Assembly: GCF_902498995.1 (NCBI RefSeq)
Contig: NZ_CABVLY010000007.1
Coordinates: 62,001 to 126,000, forward strand
Source: Burkholderia anthina
GTDB taxonomy: Bacteria; Pseudomonadota; Gammaproteobacteria; Burkholderiales; Burkholderiaceae
Reading direction: 5' to 3'
DNA: 64,000 nt
Shown here: positions 44,268-54,600 of the stretch, piece by piece
Layout of the letters: every line of letters starts with the position of its first letter
Position numbering within the stretch: the stretch's first letter is position 1
Program-made: the position numbers and the translations under genes
The notes under the pieces: generated by a model
Told to the model about the DNA's origin: nothing
What the model saw: the letters and a program-made list of their open reading frames with translations, nothing else
Database searches by the model: none

Positions 44268-45920
44268 GTGCAGAACCACGAAGTCAGCGCAGACGACGCG
44301 CCGCCCAAGGCGCAGCGCGGCATCCAGAGCGTCGAGGTCGGCGGCCGGCTGCTCGACGCGTTCGCGCGCCGGCGCAAGCCGCTCGGGCTGTCGGAGCTGG
44401 CGGGCGCGGCCGACTTGTCGACCGCGCAGGCGCACACCTATCTCGTGAGCCTGACGCGCCTCGCGCTCGTCAAACGCGACGCGATCACCGGCAACTACGA
44501 ACCGGGCCCGCTGTCGCTGCGGCTCGGGCTGATGTCGATCGAACGCCAGCCGGCCTATCGCGCGGCGCTGCCGCACGCGACGCGGCTCGCGGAGACGGTG
44601 GGCCTGAGCGTCGCGCTGTCGGTGCCGGGCGCGCTCGGCCCGACGATCGTGCGCATCGAGCACGGCGGCTATCCGCTGCACGTGAACCTGCACGTCGGGT
44701 CGGTGATGTCGCTCGACACGACCGCCACCGGCCGCGTGTTCCGCGCGTTCGGCGATCCCGCGCAACTCGACGCGATGGCGGCCAGCCAGGCCGGCGCGGG
44801 CGACACGCTCGCCGGCGCGGAAGGCGAGCAGCCGGCGACCGATGCCCGCGCGCAGCAGGCCGAACTCGACGCGATCCGCACGCGCGGGATCGAGCGCGGT
44901 GTGGACCGGCCGAGCCCCGGCGTCAGCGCGATGTGCGTGCCGGTGCTGGATGCCGACGGGTGCCTGCCACTCGCGCTGACCGTGATCGGTTCGACCGGGT
45001 CGATCGACGTCGGCTGGGACGGCCCGATCGCGACGGCGTTGCGCGACGCCGCGCGGCAAGCCACCGCGTCGCTCGACGCGGGACGCGACGCACCGCCGGC
45101 CGTGCCGGCCGCGACGCCGGCCACGCCGCGCGTGCCGCCCGCGCTCGGTGACGACGCGAAGACGCAACGCGGCATCAATGCGCTCGACAGCACCGGCGAG
45201 CTGTTGCTCGCGCTCGTGTCGGCGGGCCGCGCGCTGCCGCTGCGCGACCTCGCGGCCGCCGCCGGGATGCCGGCCGCCAAGGCGTTCCCGCATCTGGTGA
45301 GCCTTCAGAAAATCGGCCTGCTGAGCCGCGACGACGCCGGCTGCTTCGGCGGCGGCCCGCTCGCGCAGGCGCTGGGCCTGATCGCAATGCAGCGCGTATC
45401 GCCGACACGCGATGCGGAAGCCGAAATCGTCGCGCTCGCCGGGGCGACCGACATGAGCGTGGCGGCCGCGACGCTCGGGCCGCTCGGGCCGACCGTGATC
45501 CGGCTCGAGGAATCGGCACGGCCACAGCACGTGAGCCTGCAGGTCGGCACCGTGATGTCGCTCGTCAATACGGCGATCGGCCGGATCTTCGCGGCCGGCA
45601 TGTCCGACGACGTGCTGGCCGGCCTGCTGGCCGACGAACCGGTGCGCCTTGCCGGCGGCGCGGCGCAGGTCGACGACGCGTTTCGCGCGCGGCTTGCGGC
45701 GATCCGCGCGGACGAACTCGATTTTGCGTTCGACGCGCCGGTGCCCGGCATCGGCACGATCGCCGCGCCCGTGTTCGATCACACCGGCAGCATCCGGCTC
45801 GTGATCGCGATCATCGGCTCGTCGCGCGGCTTCCCGCGCGGGCCGGACAGCGCGCTCGCGCATACGCTGCTCGCGGCGACGCGCCGGCTGTCGTGGCGGT
45901 TCGGATGGATCGGCGCCTGA
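44268..45920 (+). CDS. Fused double IclR-type regulator
   Basis: One polypeptide of 550 residues containing two IclR units. Unit 1 (about residues 10-275) begins KAQRGIQSVEVGGRLLDAF, followed by a helix-turn-helix (LGLSELAGAADLSTAQAHTY) and an effector domain with RIEHGGYPLHVNLHVGSVMSL. Unit 2 (about residues 295-550) begins KTQRGINALDSTGELLLAL, with helix-turn-helix LRDLAAAAGMPAAKAFPHL and effector segment RLEESARPQHVSLQVGTVMSL. A Pro/Ala-rich linker joins them. The GTG at 44268 is the start, with GGAAG upstream; typical IclR proteins are 250-280 residues. It is divergent from the MBL-fold gene and the ACS carriers and is the likely regulator of that locus. Confidence 0.85.
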   Translation: MQNHEVSADDAPPKAQRGIQSVEVGGRLLDAFARRRKPLGLSELAGAADLSTAQAHTYLVSLTRLALVKRDAITGNYEPGPLSLRLGLMSIERQPAYRAALPHATRLAETVGLSVALSVPGALGPTIVRIEHGGYPLHVNLHVGSVMSLDTTATGRVFRAFGDPAQLDAMAASQAGAGDTLAGAEGEQPATDARAQQAELDAIRTRGIERGVDRPSPGVSAMCVPVLDADGCLPLALTVIGSTGSIDVGWDGPIATALRDAARQATASLDAGRDAPPAVPAATPATPRVPPALGDDAKTQRGINALDSTGELLLALVSAGRALPLRDLAAAAGMPAAKAFPHLVSLQKIGLLSRDDAGCFGGGPLAQALGLIAMQRVSPTRDAEAEIVALAGATDMSVAAATLGPLGPTVIRLEESARPQHVSLQVGTVMSLVNTAIGRIFAAGMSDDVLAGLLADEPVRLAGGAAQVDDAFRARLAAIRADELDFAFDAPVPGIGTIAAPVFDHTGSIRLVIAIIGSSRGFPRGPDSALAHTLLAATRRLSWRFGWIGA

Positions 45921-46126
45921 TCGCCGTACTACCGCCGCTCATCCGCCCCGGCTGCCCTCCCTTTTTCCATTTCCTCGATGCGAGGCCGTGCTTGCCACGG
46001 CCTCGGCGCGCCTGTTCGCCACGACGATCCGCATGCACGCTTTCCGTGTTGCGCAGCAGCAACAGAGAATGTCAGTAATTCTCATATAACGAAATCGCAT
46101 TTCACAAAGCGGTGAAGTTTCTTTAT

Positions 46127-46146
46127 GATTAGGGTTATCCCTAATC
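46127..46146. promoter_or_regulatory. Inverted repeat upstream of a small protein gene
   Basis: GATTAGGG (46127-46134) and CCCTAATC (46139-46146) form a perfect 8-bp inverted repeat with a four-base spacer TTAT, 24 bases upstream of the ATG of the next small gene. It lies in an A/T-rich stretch (about 46060-46165) not typical of this window. It may be an operator or a 5' hairpin on the transcript. Confidence 0.5.
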
Positions 46147-46169
46147 CACTACTTCTCTGGGGTTTCGTC

Positions 46170-46313
46170 ATGCAAACGTCTAATGTCTCGAACCGTTCCA
46201 CCGAATCCGCTGGCTGGCTCGCACGTGTTGGCGAGCTGATCGCAGAAGCCTGGTCGCTCCACCTGGAAAACTGCGAAGTCATCGCTGAAGCGCACGCACG
46301 CCTGCCGCACTAA
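46170..46313 (+). CDS. Small uncharacterised protein, 47 residues
   Basis: A very short gene encoding a soluble, helical-looking peptide: ESAGWLARVGELIAEAWSLH, then LENCEVIAEAHARLPH. I do not recognise a family. Support for a real gene comes from the A/T-rich upstream region with an inverted repeat, an ATG with a G-rich site (TGGGG) nine bases upstream, and a Leu/Ala/Glu/His composition unlike the Arg-rich shadow translations common in this sequence. It has no signal peptide or membrane segment. Confidence 0.5.
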   Translation: MQTSNVSNRSTESAGWLARVGELIAEAWSLHLENCEVIAEAHARLPH

Positions 46314-46740
46314 GCTTGGCAACTGGCCGCCGGCCGGCGGCACGATAACCGGTCCGATCCGCGTGTCGGGACGCGCGCCGCAAGGCCGCCGCGTCCGGCA
46401 TCGGAGCGCCGGACGAATTTTCATGAAACAGGGCCGCATGGTCCTGGTTCGAATGGCCTCGGCACGATGCGAGCGCCATGGGTAATGGCCGGTGCCGGGT
46501 TTCACGCATCGGTCAACGCAGCAGCTGGCCGCTGCGTGCGCTCGCGACGCGCGATGCCGCGGCATCGCGTCGCGCCGGGTCGCCGCGGAAGATTCATCCG
46601 TTTTCCGGCCCCGCCGGCATTGTCCCGCCCGTAAACGGTTCAGGGCCGCGCACACGCGCCGCGCAGCCCGATCGCCGCCCTTCTTCAGCGCAGCCGAATC
46701 CATCGTTACCGCGACGGATCGCCGGCCCGACGCTGTCCCG
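46314..46740. other. Intergenic region between the small protein and Lrp-type gene
   Basis: About 430 bases with no credible protein-coding frame. The GC-rich open frames here are Arg-rich shadows. Only a short inverted pair CGGCCGG-like run at about 46325-46340 was noticed, too weak to call. No RNA gene recognised. Confidence 0.35.
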
Positions 46741-47223
46741 TCAGACCTGAATCGACGGCACATCCTTCATGCACCGCAGCGCGAACATCGAGCGGCTGTG
46801 GCGGATACTCGAAATCCTGTACAGCTTCTCGCGCAGGAAACGTTCGTAGCCGGCCGTGCCGTCCACCGCGACCTTGATCCAGTAGTCGTATTCGCCCGAC
46901 ACGAGATACGCCTCGAGCACCTCGGGCAGTGCCGCGAGTTCGGCGCCGAAGCGCGCCAGCGCGTCGTCCTCGTGGCGATCGAGCGTGACTTCGAGAATCA
47001 CGATGTCCGCGTAACCGAGCATCTTCTGGTTGACGAGCGCGACATACCCGTCGATGTAGCCGTCGAGTTCGAGTTGCCGCGTGCGGTTCCAGCATGCGGT
47101 GGTCGACATGCCGATCTGCTCGGCCAGTTCGGCGTTCGACAGGCGCGCATTTTTTTGCAGCGCTCCGAGGATCTTGCGGTCCTGATTGTCGAGGGTTTTC
47201 GGCGAGCGTTCGCGGGTAGCCAT
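46741..47223 (-). CDS. Lrp/AsnC family transcriptional regulator
   Basis: Regulator of 160 residues: N-terminal helix-turn-helix (LDNQDRKILGALQKNARLSN, then ELAEQIGMSTTACWNRTRQLE in part as QIGMSTTACWNRTRQLE) and RAM domain (AYLVSGEYDYWIKVAVDGTA). Start ATG at 47223. It is divergent from a LysE-type amino acid exporter gene 286 bases away, a frequent pairing in which the Lrp-type protein senses the amino acid to be exported. The specific amino acid cannot be read. Confidence 0.9.
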   Translation of the reverse strand: MATRERSPKTLDNQDRKILGALQKNARLSNAELAEQIGMSTTACWNRTRQLELDGYIDGYVALVNQKMLGYADIVILEVTLDRHEDDALARFGAELAALPEVLEAYLVSGEYDYWIKVAVDGTAGYERFLREKLYRISSIRHSRSMFALRCMKDVPSIQV

Positions 47224-47509
47224 GGCAGGAAGAATCTTCTACTGAAAATCGGCATTCTATCTGAACAGCATTCCGGTTTCGGGTCCGTTTTGCTGGAAAA
47301 CAGGAAGCCTTTTAATCGGCCCGCTTGATACATTTTCTCCATGCCTGTGGTCCGGCACGCTCCCCGCGACACCCCCCTCGCACCGGGACGCCCGGCCGCA
47401 ATCACGAGTTGCGGCGCCGGACCTGCAGGCATGCGATTCCCCGCCTCCCGCGCGGCCTATCCGGCTGCCGGGCCGGCGCCCGATTTCCCTGTTCCCGTAC
47501 TATCCCGTC

Positions 47510-48154
47510 ATGTCGTTCAGGCTTTATCTGTCGTTCCTCGCTGCATCCGCCGTCCTCATCTACGCTCCCGGCCCCGTCAACCTCCTCACGATGAACCAGG
47601 CACTGCGCACCGGCTGGCGCCGCGCGCTGCCGTGCGTATGGGGCGGCACGCTCGCCGTGCTGCTGCAACTCGCGCTGACCGCGCTGTGCCTGAATTCGCT
47701 GGTTCATCTCAACGAACATGCACTGACCGTGCTGCGCTGGGCAGGCGCCGCATACCTCGTCTGGCTCGGCTGCAAGCAATGGCTCAGCCGCGCCCCGGCG
47801 AACGCGCCTGCCGCGTCGACCGAAACCGGCGCCGCCGCATCCGGCGCCGACACCGGGCGCGCGCTGTTCTGGCGCGGCGTGGCGACGTCCGGGCTGAATC
47901 CGAAGACGCTGCTGTTCTTTCCGTCGTTCTTTCCGCAGTTCATCGTCCCGAACGCCGACTGGAGCCTGAACGCGCAGTTCCTGCTGCTCGCGACGACCTT
48001 CGCGGTGCTGTTCGCCGGCGGCGTCGCGTCGATGGCGCTGTTCTCGCACCGGCTGAGCCGCGCGCTGCAACGGCCGGCGCGGATGCGCGCGATGAATCGC
48101 GTGACGGGCGGGCTGCTGGTCGGGATGGGCGCGATCATGGTCGGCTGGAACTGA
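47510..48154 (+). CDS. LysE/RhtB family amino acid exporter
   Basis: Membrane protein of 214 residues with about six helices. The family signature YAPGPVNLLTMNQALRTGWRRAL near the N-terminus (read in part as YAPGPVNLLTMNQALRTGW) and GVATSGLNPKTLLFFPSFFPQF after helix 3 are present. These carriers export amino acids such as lysine, threonine or homoserine lactone. Start ATG at 47510. Regulated most probably by the divergent Lrp-type protein. Confidence 0.87.
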   Translation: MSFRLYLSFLAASAVLIYAPGPVNLLTMNQALRTGWRRALPCVWGGTLAVLLQLALTALCLNSLVHLNEHALTVLRWAGAAYLVWLGCKQWLSRAPANAPAASTETGAAASGADTGRALFWRGVATSGLNPKTLLFFPSFFPQFIVPNADWSLNAQFLLLATTFAVLFAGGVASMALFSHRLSRALQRPARMRAMNRVTGGLLVGMGAIMVGWN

Positions 48155-48262
48155 GGCCGAAATCCGGGCGACTGCGCAAGCGGGTGTCGCGTCACCCGCC
48201 GCCGGCCCCTCGAAAAAGCAGCCGATCGCGGCGGCCCGATGCGCGGCCGGTACAATCGCGCG

Positions 48263-48694
48263 ATGTCCGAATTGCTCACTTACGGCGGCCTGTTCGCCGT
48301 GTCGATGGTCGCCGCGACCCTGTTTCCGCTCCAGTCCGAAGCCGTGCTCGCCGGCCTGCTGCTCGCCGGGCGCGAGCCCGTGTGGGCGCTGGTGCTGGTC
48401 GCGAGCGTCGGCAACGTCGCCGGCTCGGCGATCAACTGGGTGCTCGGCCGCGGCATCGAGCATTTCCGCGATCGCCGCTGGTTTCCGGTCAAGCCGGCCG
48501 CGCTCGCGCGCGCCGAGGGCTGGTACAGGCGCTATGGCCGCTGGTCGCTGCTGCTGAGCTGGGCGCCGGTGATCGGCGATCCGCTGACGATGATCGCCGG
48601 CGTGCTGCGCGAGCCGCTACCGACTTTCCTCGCGATCGTCACGATCGCAAAGGTCGGCCGGTATCTGGTGATCGCGTGGCTCGTCGTGCATTGA
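48263..48694 (+). CDS. YqaA/DedA-related membrane protein
   Basis: Membrane protein of 143 residues with three to four helices. The pattern FAVSMVAATLFPLQSEAVLAGLL followed by ASVGNVAGSAINWVLGRGIEHF (each in part) and LLLSWAPVIGDPLTMIAGVLR is typical of the YqaA family, distant relatives of DedA/SNARE-associated proteins, with unknown function in membrane homeostasis. The ATG at 48263 is preferred over a longer frame from 48239. It stands alone, converging with the acyl-CoA synthetase gene 48 bases away. Confidence 0.8.
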   Translation: MSELLTYGGLFAVSMVAATLFPLQSEAVLAGLLLAGREPVWALVLVASVGNVAGSAINWVLGRGIEHFRDRRWFPVKPAALARAEGWYRRYGRWSLLLSWAPVIGDPLTMIAGVLREPLPTFLAIVTIAKVGRYLVIAWLVVH

Positions 48695-48742
48695 GGCCTT
48701 GACGCCTGGAGGCGTCGGGCCGCACGACGCGCGCCGGCGACG

Positions 48743-50395
48743 TTACTTCTTGTCCCCCGCCAGATCGATCGCCTTGTCCGATCCGACCGCGTTGCGCAGC
48801 TGGAATTTCTGAATCTTGCCGGTCGACGTCTTCGGCAGCTCGCCGAAGCGCACGACCTTCGGCACCTTGAACCCGGCGAGCAACTGCTTGCAGTGCGCGA
48901 CGATCTCCTCCTCCGTCGCGCTCATCCCGTTGCGCAGCTCGACGAACGCGCACGGCACCTCGCCCCACTTCGGGTCGGGCATCGCGACCACGGCCGCGAC
49001 CGCAACCGCCGGATGCCGGTACAGCGCATCCTCCACCTCGATGCTCGAGATGTTCTCGCCGCCCGAAATGATGATGTCCTTGCGGCGATCCTTGATGCGG
49101 ATATAGCCGTCCGGCGTCAGCACGCCGAGATCGCCCGTATGGAACCACCCGCCGTGGAAGGCTTCATCCGTCGCGTGCGGGTTCTTCAGGTAGCCCTTCA
49201 TGCAGATGTTGCCGCGGAACATGATCTCGCCGAGCGTCTCGCCGTCGGCGGGCACCGGCGCCATCGTGTCCGGGTCGAGCACCGTCGCCCCCGCTTCCAG
49301 GTGATAGCGCACGCCCTGCCGCGCGTTCAGCCGCGCGCGCTCGTCATCGGGCAGTGCTTCCCAGTGCGCCTGCTTCGCGCACACGGTCGCCGGGCCGTAG
49401 ACCTCGGTCAGCCCGTACACGTGCAGCAGGTCGAAGCCGATCTCCTTCATCTTCGCGATCACGGCCGGCGCGGGCGCCGCACCGGCGACCATCGCGTGCA
49501 CCGTGTGATCGATGCCTTCGCGGAATTCGGCCGGCGCATTCGCGATCGCGCTCTGCACGATCGGCGCGCCGCAGTAATGCGTGATGCGTTCGCGGCGGAT
49601 CAGGTCGAACACCGTCTTCGCATCGAACTTGCGCAGGCACACGTTCACGCCCGCGCGCGCCGCGACGGCCCACGGGAAGCACCAGCCGTTGCAGTGGAAC
49701 ATCGGCAGCGTCCACAGATACACGGCGTGCTTCGGCATGTCCCATTCGAGGATGTTGCTGATCGCCGCGAGATGCGCGCCGCGATGGTGATAGACGACGC
49801 CCTTCGGGTCGCCGGTCGTGCCGGACGTGTAGTTCAGCGCGATCGCATCCCATTCGTCGGCGGGCGGCGTCCATGCGTAGTCGGGGTCGCCGCCCGCGAC
49901 GAACGCTTCGTAGTCGGTCGCGCCGGCGAAGCGCGCGGGGTCGGCCGGCATCGCGTCGGCGACGCTGACGATCTTCAGGCCCGGCACCTCCAACGCCGCG
50001 CGATGCGCGAGATCCGCGTATTCGGTGTCGACGATCAGCACCTTCGCTTCGCCATGGCGCAGCATGAACAACACCGACGAAATGTCGAGCCGCGTGTTGA
50101 TGGTGTTGAGCACCGCGCCGGCCATCGGCACGCCGAAGTGCGCCTCGACCATCGCCGGGATGTTCGGCAGCAGCGCCGCGACCGTTTCGCCGCGCGCGAC
50201 GCCGGCCTGCGCGAGCGCGCTCGCCAGCTGCTTCGCGCGCGTGTAGGTTTCGCCCCACGTGCGTCGTACGTCGCCGTGCACGATGGCCAGGCGCGCGCCG
50301 TAGACTTCGGCCGCGCGGACCAGGAAGTCGAGCGGCGTGAGCGGCACGTAGTTGGCGTCGCGGCGGCCGAGTCCGGCCTCGAACATCTGCGTCAT
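48743..50395 (-). CDS. AMP-dependent acyl-CoA synthetase
   Basis: ANL-superfamily ligase of 550 residues that activates a carboxylic acid with ATP and CoA. The P-loop-like motif LNYTSGTTGDPKGVVYHHRG is near residue 195, then HVYGLTEVYGPAT, GGWFHTGDLGVLTPDGYI, and the C-terminal RRKDIIISGGENISSIEVE and PKTSTGKIQKFQLR with the catalytic Lys. This combination suits medium- or short-chain or aromatic acids; substrate not determined. Start ATG at 50395. It is divergent from a Crp/Fnr-type regulator. Confidence 0.87.
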   Translation of the reverse strand: MTQMFEAGLGRRDANYVPLTPLDFLVRAAEVYGARLAIVHGDVRRTWGETYTRAKQLASALAQAGVARGETVAALLPNIPAMVEAHFGVPMAGAVLNTINTRLDISSVLFMLRHGEAKVLIVDTEYADLAHRAALEVPGLKIVSVADAMPADPARFAGATDYEAFVAGGDPDYAWTPPADEWDAIALNYTSGTTGDPKGVVYHHRGAHLAAISNILEWDMPKHAVYLWTLPMFHCNGWCFPWAVAARAGVNVCLRKFDAKTVFDLIRRERITHYCGAPIVQSAIANAPAEFREGIDHTVHAMVAGAAPAPAVIAKMKEIGFDLLHVYGLTEVYGPATVCAKQAHWEALPDDERARLNARQGVRYHLEAGATVLDPDTMAPVPADGETLGEIMFRGNICMKGYLKNPHATDEAFHGGWFHTGDLGVLTPDGYIRIKDRRKDIIISGGENISSIEVEDALYRHPAVAVAAVVAMPDPKWGEVPCAFVELRNGMSATEEEIVAHCKQLLAGFKVPKVVRFGELPKTSTGKIQKFQLRNAVGSDKAIDLAGDKK

Positions 50396-50611
50396 GATCC
50401 TGTCTCCCGTTTTCTGTCGACCGGCGCGTGCATCGACGCCGCGGCGCACGCATCGGTCTCGTGTTCAGCCGGAGTGCATGCACCCCGATTCGTTTTGATG
50501 TGGTTCAATTGCCGACAGCCTAACGGGCGCTATTGTGAGCCGTCTGTCATCGAAACGACAGAGTGCCTTTCGAACGCTGCGCGTTATCCCTATCCTCGCA
50601 AACCCGCACCC

Positions 50612-51376
50612 ATGCACGACCACCTCGTTGCGCCGCCCGACGCGGCCGCCACCCCGGCCACCACGGCCGGCACGCCGTTCGATCCGGGCCCGTTGCCGGC
50701 GCTGTCGACGCTGTTCGGGCAATGCGCGTGGTTCCGCGCGCTCGCGCCGGAACATCAGGCGCTGGTGCTCGCGCAGTCGCGCGCCGAGCAGCGCGAGGCC
50801 GGCGACGTGATCGCGCAGCGACTCGCGCCGTCCGAGTACTGGATCGGCGTGCATCGCGGGCTGCTGAAGCTGGCGATCTTCAATGCGTCGGGACGCGGCT
50901 GCACGTTTTCCGGCGTGCCGTCGGGCGGCTGGTTCGGCGAAGGCAGCGTGATCAAGCGCGAGCTGCGCAAATACGAAGTGGTCGCGGTTCAGCGCTCGAC
51001 CGTGCTGTTCGTGCCGGTCGACACGTTCCATGCGCTGCTCGACACCAGCCTGCCGTTCACGCGCTTCGTGATCCACCAGTTGAACAACCGGATGGGTGAG
51101 TTCATCGCATCGATCCAGAACAGCCGGCTGCTCGACGTCGATGCACGCGTCGCGCAGGCGCTCGCGCAACTGTTCAATCCCGATCTGTATCCGGACACCG
51201 GCCCGTCGCTCGCGATCTCGCAGGAGGAACTGGGCATGCTCGTCGGCGTATCGCGGCAGCGGATCAACCAGGCGCTGCAGCAACTCGAGAAACTCGGCGT
51301 GTTGCGGCTCGCATACAACCAGATCGAAGTCGTCGACCTGACCGCGCTCGCGCGGGTCGGCATGGAGCAGATCTGA
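50612..51376 (+). CDS. Crp/Fnr family transcriptional regulator
   Basis: Regulator of 254 residues. The cNMP-binding beta-roll spans about residues 35-160 (LAPEHQALVLAQSRAEQREAG in part, then GGWFGEGSVIKRELRKYEVVA). The Crp-type helix-turn-helix is at about 195-240 (ISQEELGMLVGVSRQRINQALQQLEKLGVL, read as ELGMLVGVSRQRINQALQQL). There are no cysteines in the N-terminus to suggest an Fnr-type cluster. Start ATG at 50612. It is divergent from the acyl-CoA synthetase gene across 216 bases and probably regulates it. Confidence 0.87.
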   Translation: MHDHLVAPPDAAATPATTAGTPFDPGPLPALSTLFGQCAWFRALAPEHQALVLAQSRAEQREAGDVIAQRLAPSEYWIGVHRGLLKLAIFNASGRGCTFSGVPSGGWFGEGSVIKRELRKYEVVAVQRSTVLFVPVDTFHALLDTSLPFTRFVIHQLNNRMGEFIASIQNSRLLDVDARVAQALAQLFNPDLYPDTGPSLAISQEELGMLVGVSRQRINQALQQLEKLGVLRLAYNQIEVVDLTALARVGMEQI

Positions 51377-51604
51377 GCGCGGCCCGATGAACGAAACCGG
51401 CGTCGATGCAGCGCGCGCAGCCGATCCGGCAGCCGCTTCCCGGCTCCCGCGCCAGCCCGCTTTCCATCCGACGAATCGGCCGGCCTGCACCGCGCCCGAA
51501 ACTGACAATTCCGCCAGTTTCATGTCAGTAACGCGTTCAGCCCCGACGCCTATCATTCGGGTTCCCTTCACCGACGCCTGATCACGGCCTGTCCCGCTGC
51601 CTCC

Positions 51605-54600
51605 ATGTGGATCGTCAATCTCGCCCTCAGGCGCCCGTACACGTTCATCGTGATGGCCATCATGATCGTGCTGGCCACCCCGCTTGCGCTGATGCGCACG
51701 CCCGTCGACGTGCTGCCGGCGGTCAACATCCCCGTCATCAGCGTGATCTGGAGTTACAGCGGGTTCTCGGCGACGGACATGACCAACCGGATCACGGCCG
51801 TTCATGAACGGAGCCTGACCACGACCGTCAACAACATCGAGCACATCGAGTCGACGTCGCTGCCCGGCATCGCGGTCGTGAAGGTGTTCCTGCAGCCCGG
51901 CGCGAACGTGCAGACGGCCATCGCGCAGACGGTGGCGTCCGCGCAGTCGATCGTCCGCCAGATGCCGCAGGGCGCGACGCCGCCGCTCGTGATCACCTAT
52001 TCGGCGTCGAGCATCCCGGTGATCCAGCTCGGGCTGTCGAGCAAGACGCTCAGCGAACAGTCGCTCGCCGACATCGCGCTCAACTTCCTGCGCCCGCAAC
52101 TGATCACGGTTCGCGGCGCCCAGATTCCGTTCCCGTACGGCGGCCGCACGCGCGTGGTCGCGATCGACCTCGATCCGCAGGCGCTGCTCGCGAAAGGCCT
52201 CACGCCCGCCGACATCGTCAATGCGATCAACGCGCAGAACCTCGTGCTGCCGACCGGCACCGCGAAGATGGGCCAGACCGAATACCGGATCGACACGAAC
52301 GCGTCGGCCGACACGATCGCCGACATCAACGGCCTGCCGATCCAGACCGTCAACGGCGCGACGACCTACCTGCGCGAAGTCGCGTCGGTGCGCGACGGCT
52401 TCGCGCCGCAGACCAACGTCGTGCGCCAGAACGGCCAGCGCGGCGTGCTGATGTCGATCCTGAAGACCGGCGACGCGTCGACGCTGAAAGTCGTGTCGGA
52501 CCTGAAGGCGCTGCTGCCGAAGGTGATCCCGACGCTGCCCGAAGGGCTCACGGTCACGCCGCTGTTCGACCAGTCGGTGTTCGTCGACGCCGCCGTGCAG
52601 GGGGTGATTCACGAAGCGCTGATCGCCGCCGTGCTGACCGCGATGATGATCCTGCTGTTCCTCGGCAACTGGCGCAGCACGCTGATCATCGCCATCTCGA
52701 TTCCGCTGTCGATCTTCACGTCGCTGATCGCGCTGTCCGCGCTCGGCGAGACCATCAACATCATGACGCTCGGCGGGCTGGCGCTCGCGGTGGGGATTCT
52801 GGTCGACGATGCCACCGTCACGATCGAGAACATCGAGCGGCACCTGCATCTCGGCACCAACCTGCACGAGGCGATCCTCGAAGGCGCCGGCGAAATCGCG
52901 GTGCCCGCGTTCGTGTCGACGCTGTGCATCTGTATCGTGTTCGTGCCGATGTTCTTCCTGACCGGCGTCGCGCGCTACCTGTTCGTGCCGCTCGCCGAGG
53001 CGGTGGTATTCGCGATGCTCGCGTCGTACGTGCTGTCGCGCACGCTGGTGCCGACGCTCGCGATGCTGCTGTTCCGCCCGCAACAGGCGAGCACCGGCCC
53101 CGATCATTCGACGTCGCGTTTCGCACGCATCCATCATGCGTTCAACGACGCGTTCGAGCGGCTGCGCGCATGGTACATCGTGCTGCTGAGCATCCTGCTG
53201 GTGCGCCGCCGCTTCTACGCGATGTGCTTCCTCGGCTTCTGCGTGCTGTCGACCGGCCTCGTGTTCGTGCTCGGTCGCGACTTCTTCCCGAACGCCGATT
53301 CCGGCAACATCCGGATGCACATGCGCGCGCCGACCGGCTACCGGATCGAGGAAACCGCGCGCCTCGCCGACCAGGTCGAGCGCGTGATCCGCGAGGCCGT
53401 GCCGCCCGACGAGCTCGGCGCGATCGTCGACAACCTCGGGCTGCCGGTGAGCGGCATCAACCTGTCGTACAGCAACAGCGGCACGATCGGCACGCTCGAC
53501 GGCGAACTGATGATCGCGCTGAAGCCCGGTCACCGCTCGACCCAGCACTACGTGCGGCTGCTGCGCACGCTGCTGCCGCAACGCTTCCCGGGCGTCGAAT
53601 TCTTCTTCCAGCCGTCGGACATCATCACGCAGATCCTCAACTTCGGGCAACCGGCCGCGATCGACGTGCAGGTGCTCGGCAACGATCTCGCGAGTAACAT
53701 GGCTATCGCGAGCAGCCTGATGAAGAAGATCAGGCAAATCCCCGGCGCCGTCGACGTGCACGTCCTGCAGCGCAACGACGAACCGACCCTGGTGGCCGAC
53801 ATGGACCGTACGCGCATGCAGCAACTCAGCCTCTCCGCGCAGAACGTCGCGCAGAACATGCTGATCTCGCTGTCCGGTAGTTCCCAGACGACCCCGTCGT
53901 TCTGGATCAACCCGCGCACGGGCGTCCAGTACCCGCTGCAGATCCAGACCCCGCAATACGACATCTCGTCGATCAACGACCTGCTCGCCACGCCGGTTTC
54001 CGCGAGCGGCCGCACGGGCACGCCGCTGCAACTGCTCGGCAATCTCGTGCGAATCCGTCCCTTCATCGGCCCTGCCGTGATCACGCACTACAACATCCGT
54101 CCGGCGATCGACCTCTACGTGAGCGTCGAGGGCCGCGATCTCGGCTCGGTCGCCGGCGAGATCGACCGGGTCGTGTCCGACGCACGCGCGACGCTGCCGC
54201 GCGGCACCGACCTGTCGGTGCGCGGCCAGGTCGAGACGATGCGCACGTCGTACCTCGGCCTCGGCGCGGGCGTCGCGATGGCGATCGTGCTCGTCTACCT
54301 GCTGATCGTCGTGAACTTCCAGTCGTGGCTCGACCCGCTGATCATCGTCAGCGCGATGCCGGCCGCGCTCGCCGGCATCGCGTGGATGCTGTTCATCACC
54401 GGCACGCATCTGAGCGTGCCGGCGCTGACCGGCGCGATCATGACGGTGGGCGTCGCGACCGCCAACAGTATTCTGGTGGTGTCGTTCGCGCGGCAGCGCC
54501 TCGCGGCCGGCGCGCCGCCGCTCACGGCCGCGCTGGAAGCCGGCGCGACGCGGATCCGGCCGGTGATGATGACGGCGCTCGCGATGATCATCGGGATGGT

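Noticed and set aside
46149..46763. Leftward open frame of 204 residues across the intergenic region at 46314-46740
   Set aside because: Arg/Cys-rich translation with no start signal or domain; overlaps the likely small gene on the other strand.
48181..48198. Hairpin CGGGTG/CACCCG after the LysE gene at 48154
   Set aside because: Six-base stem without T tract, likely chance in GC-rich sequence.
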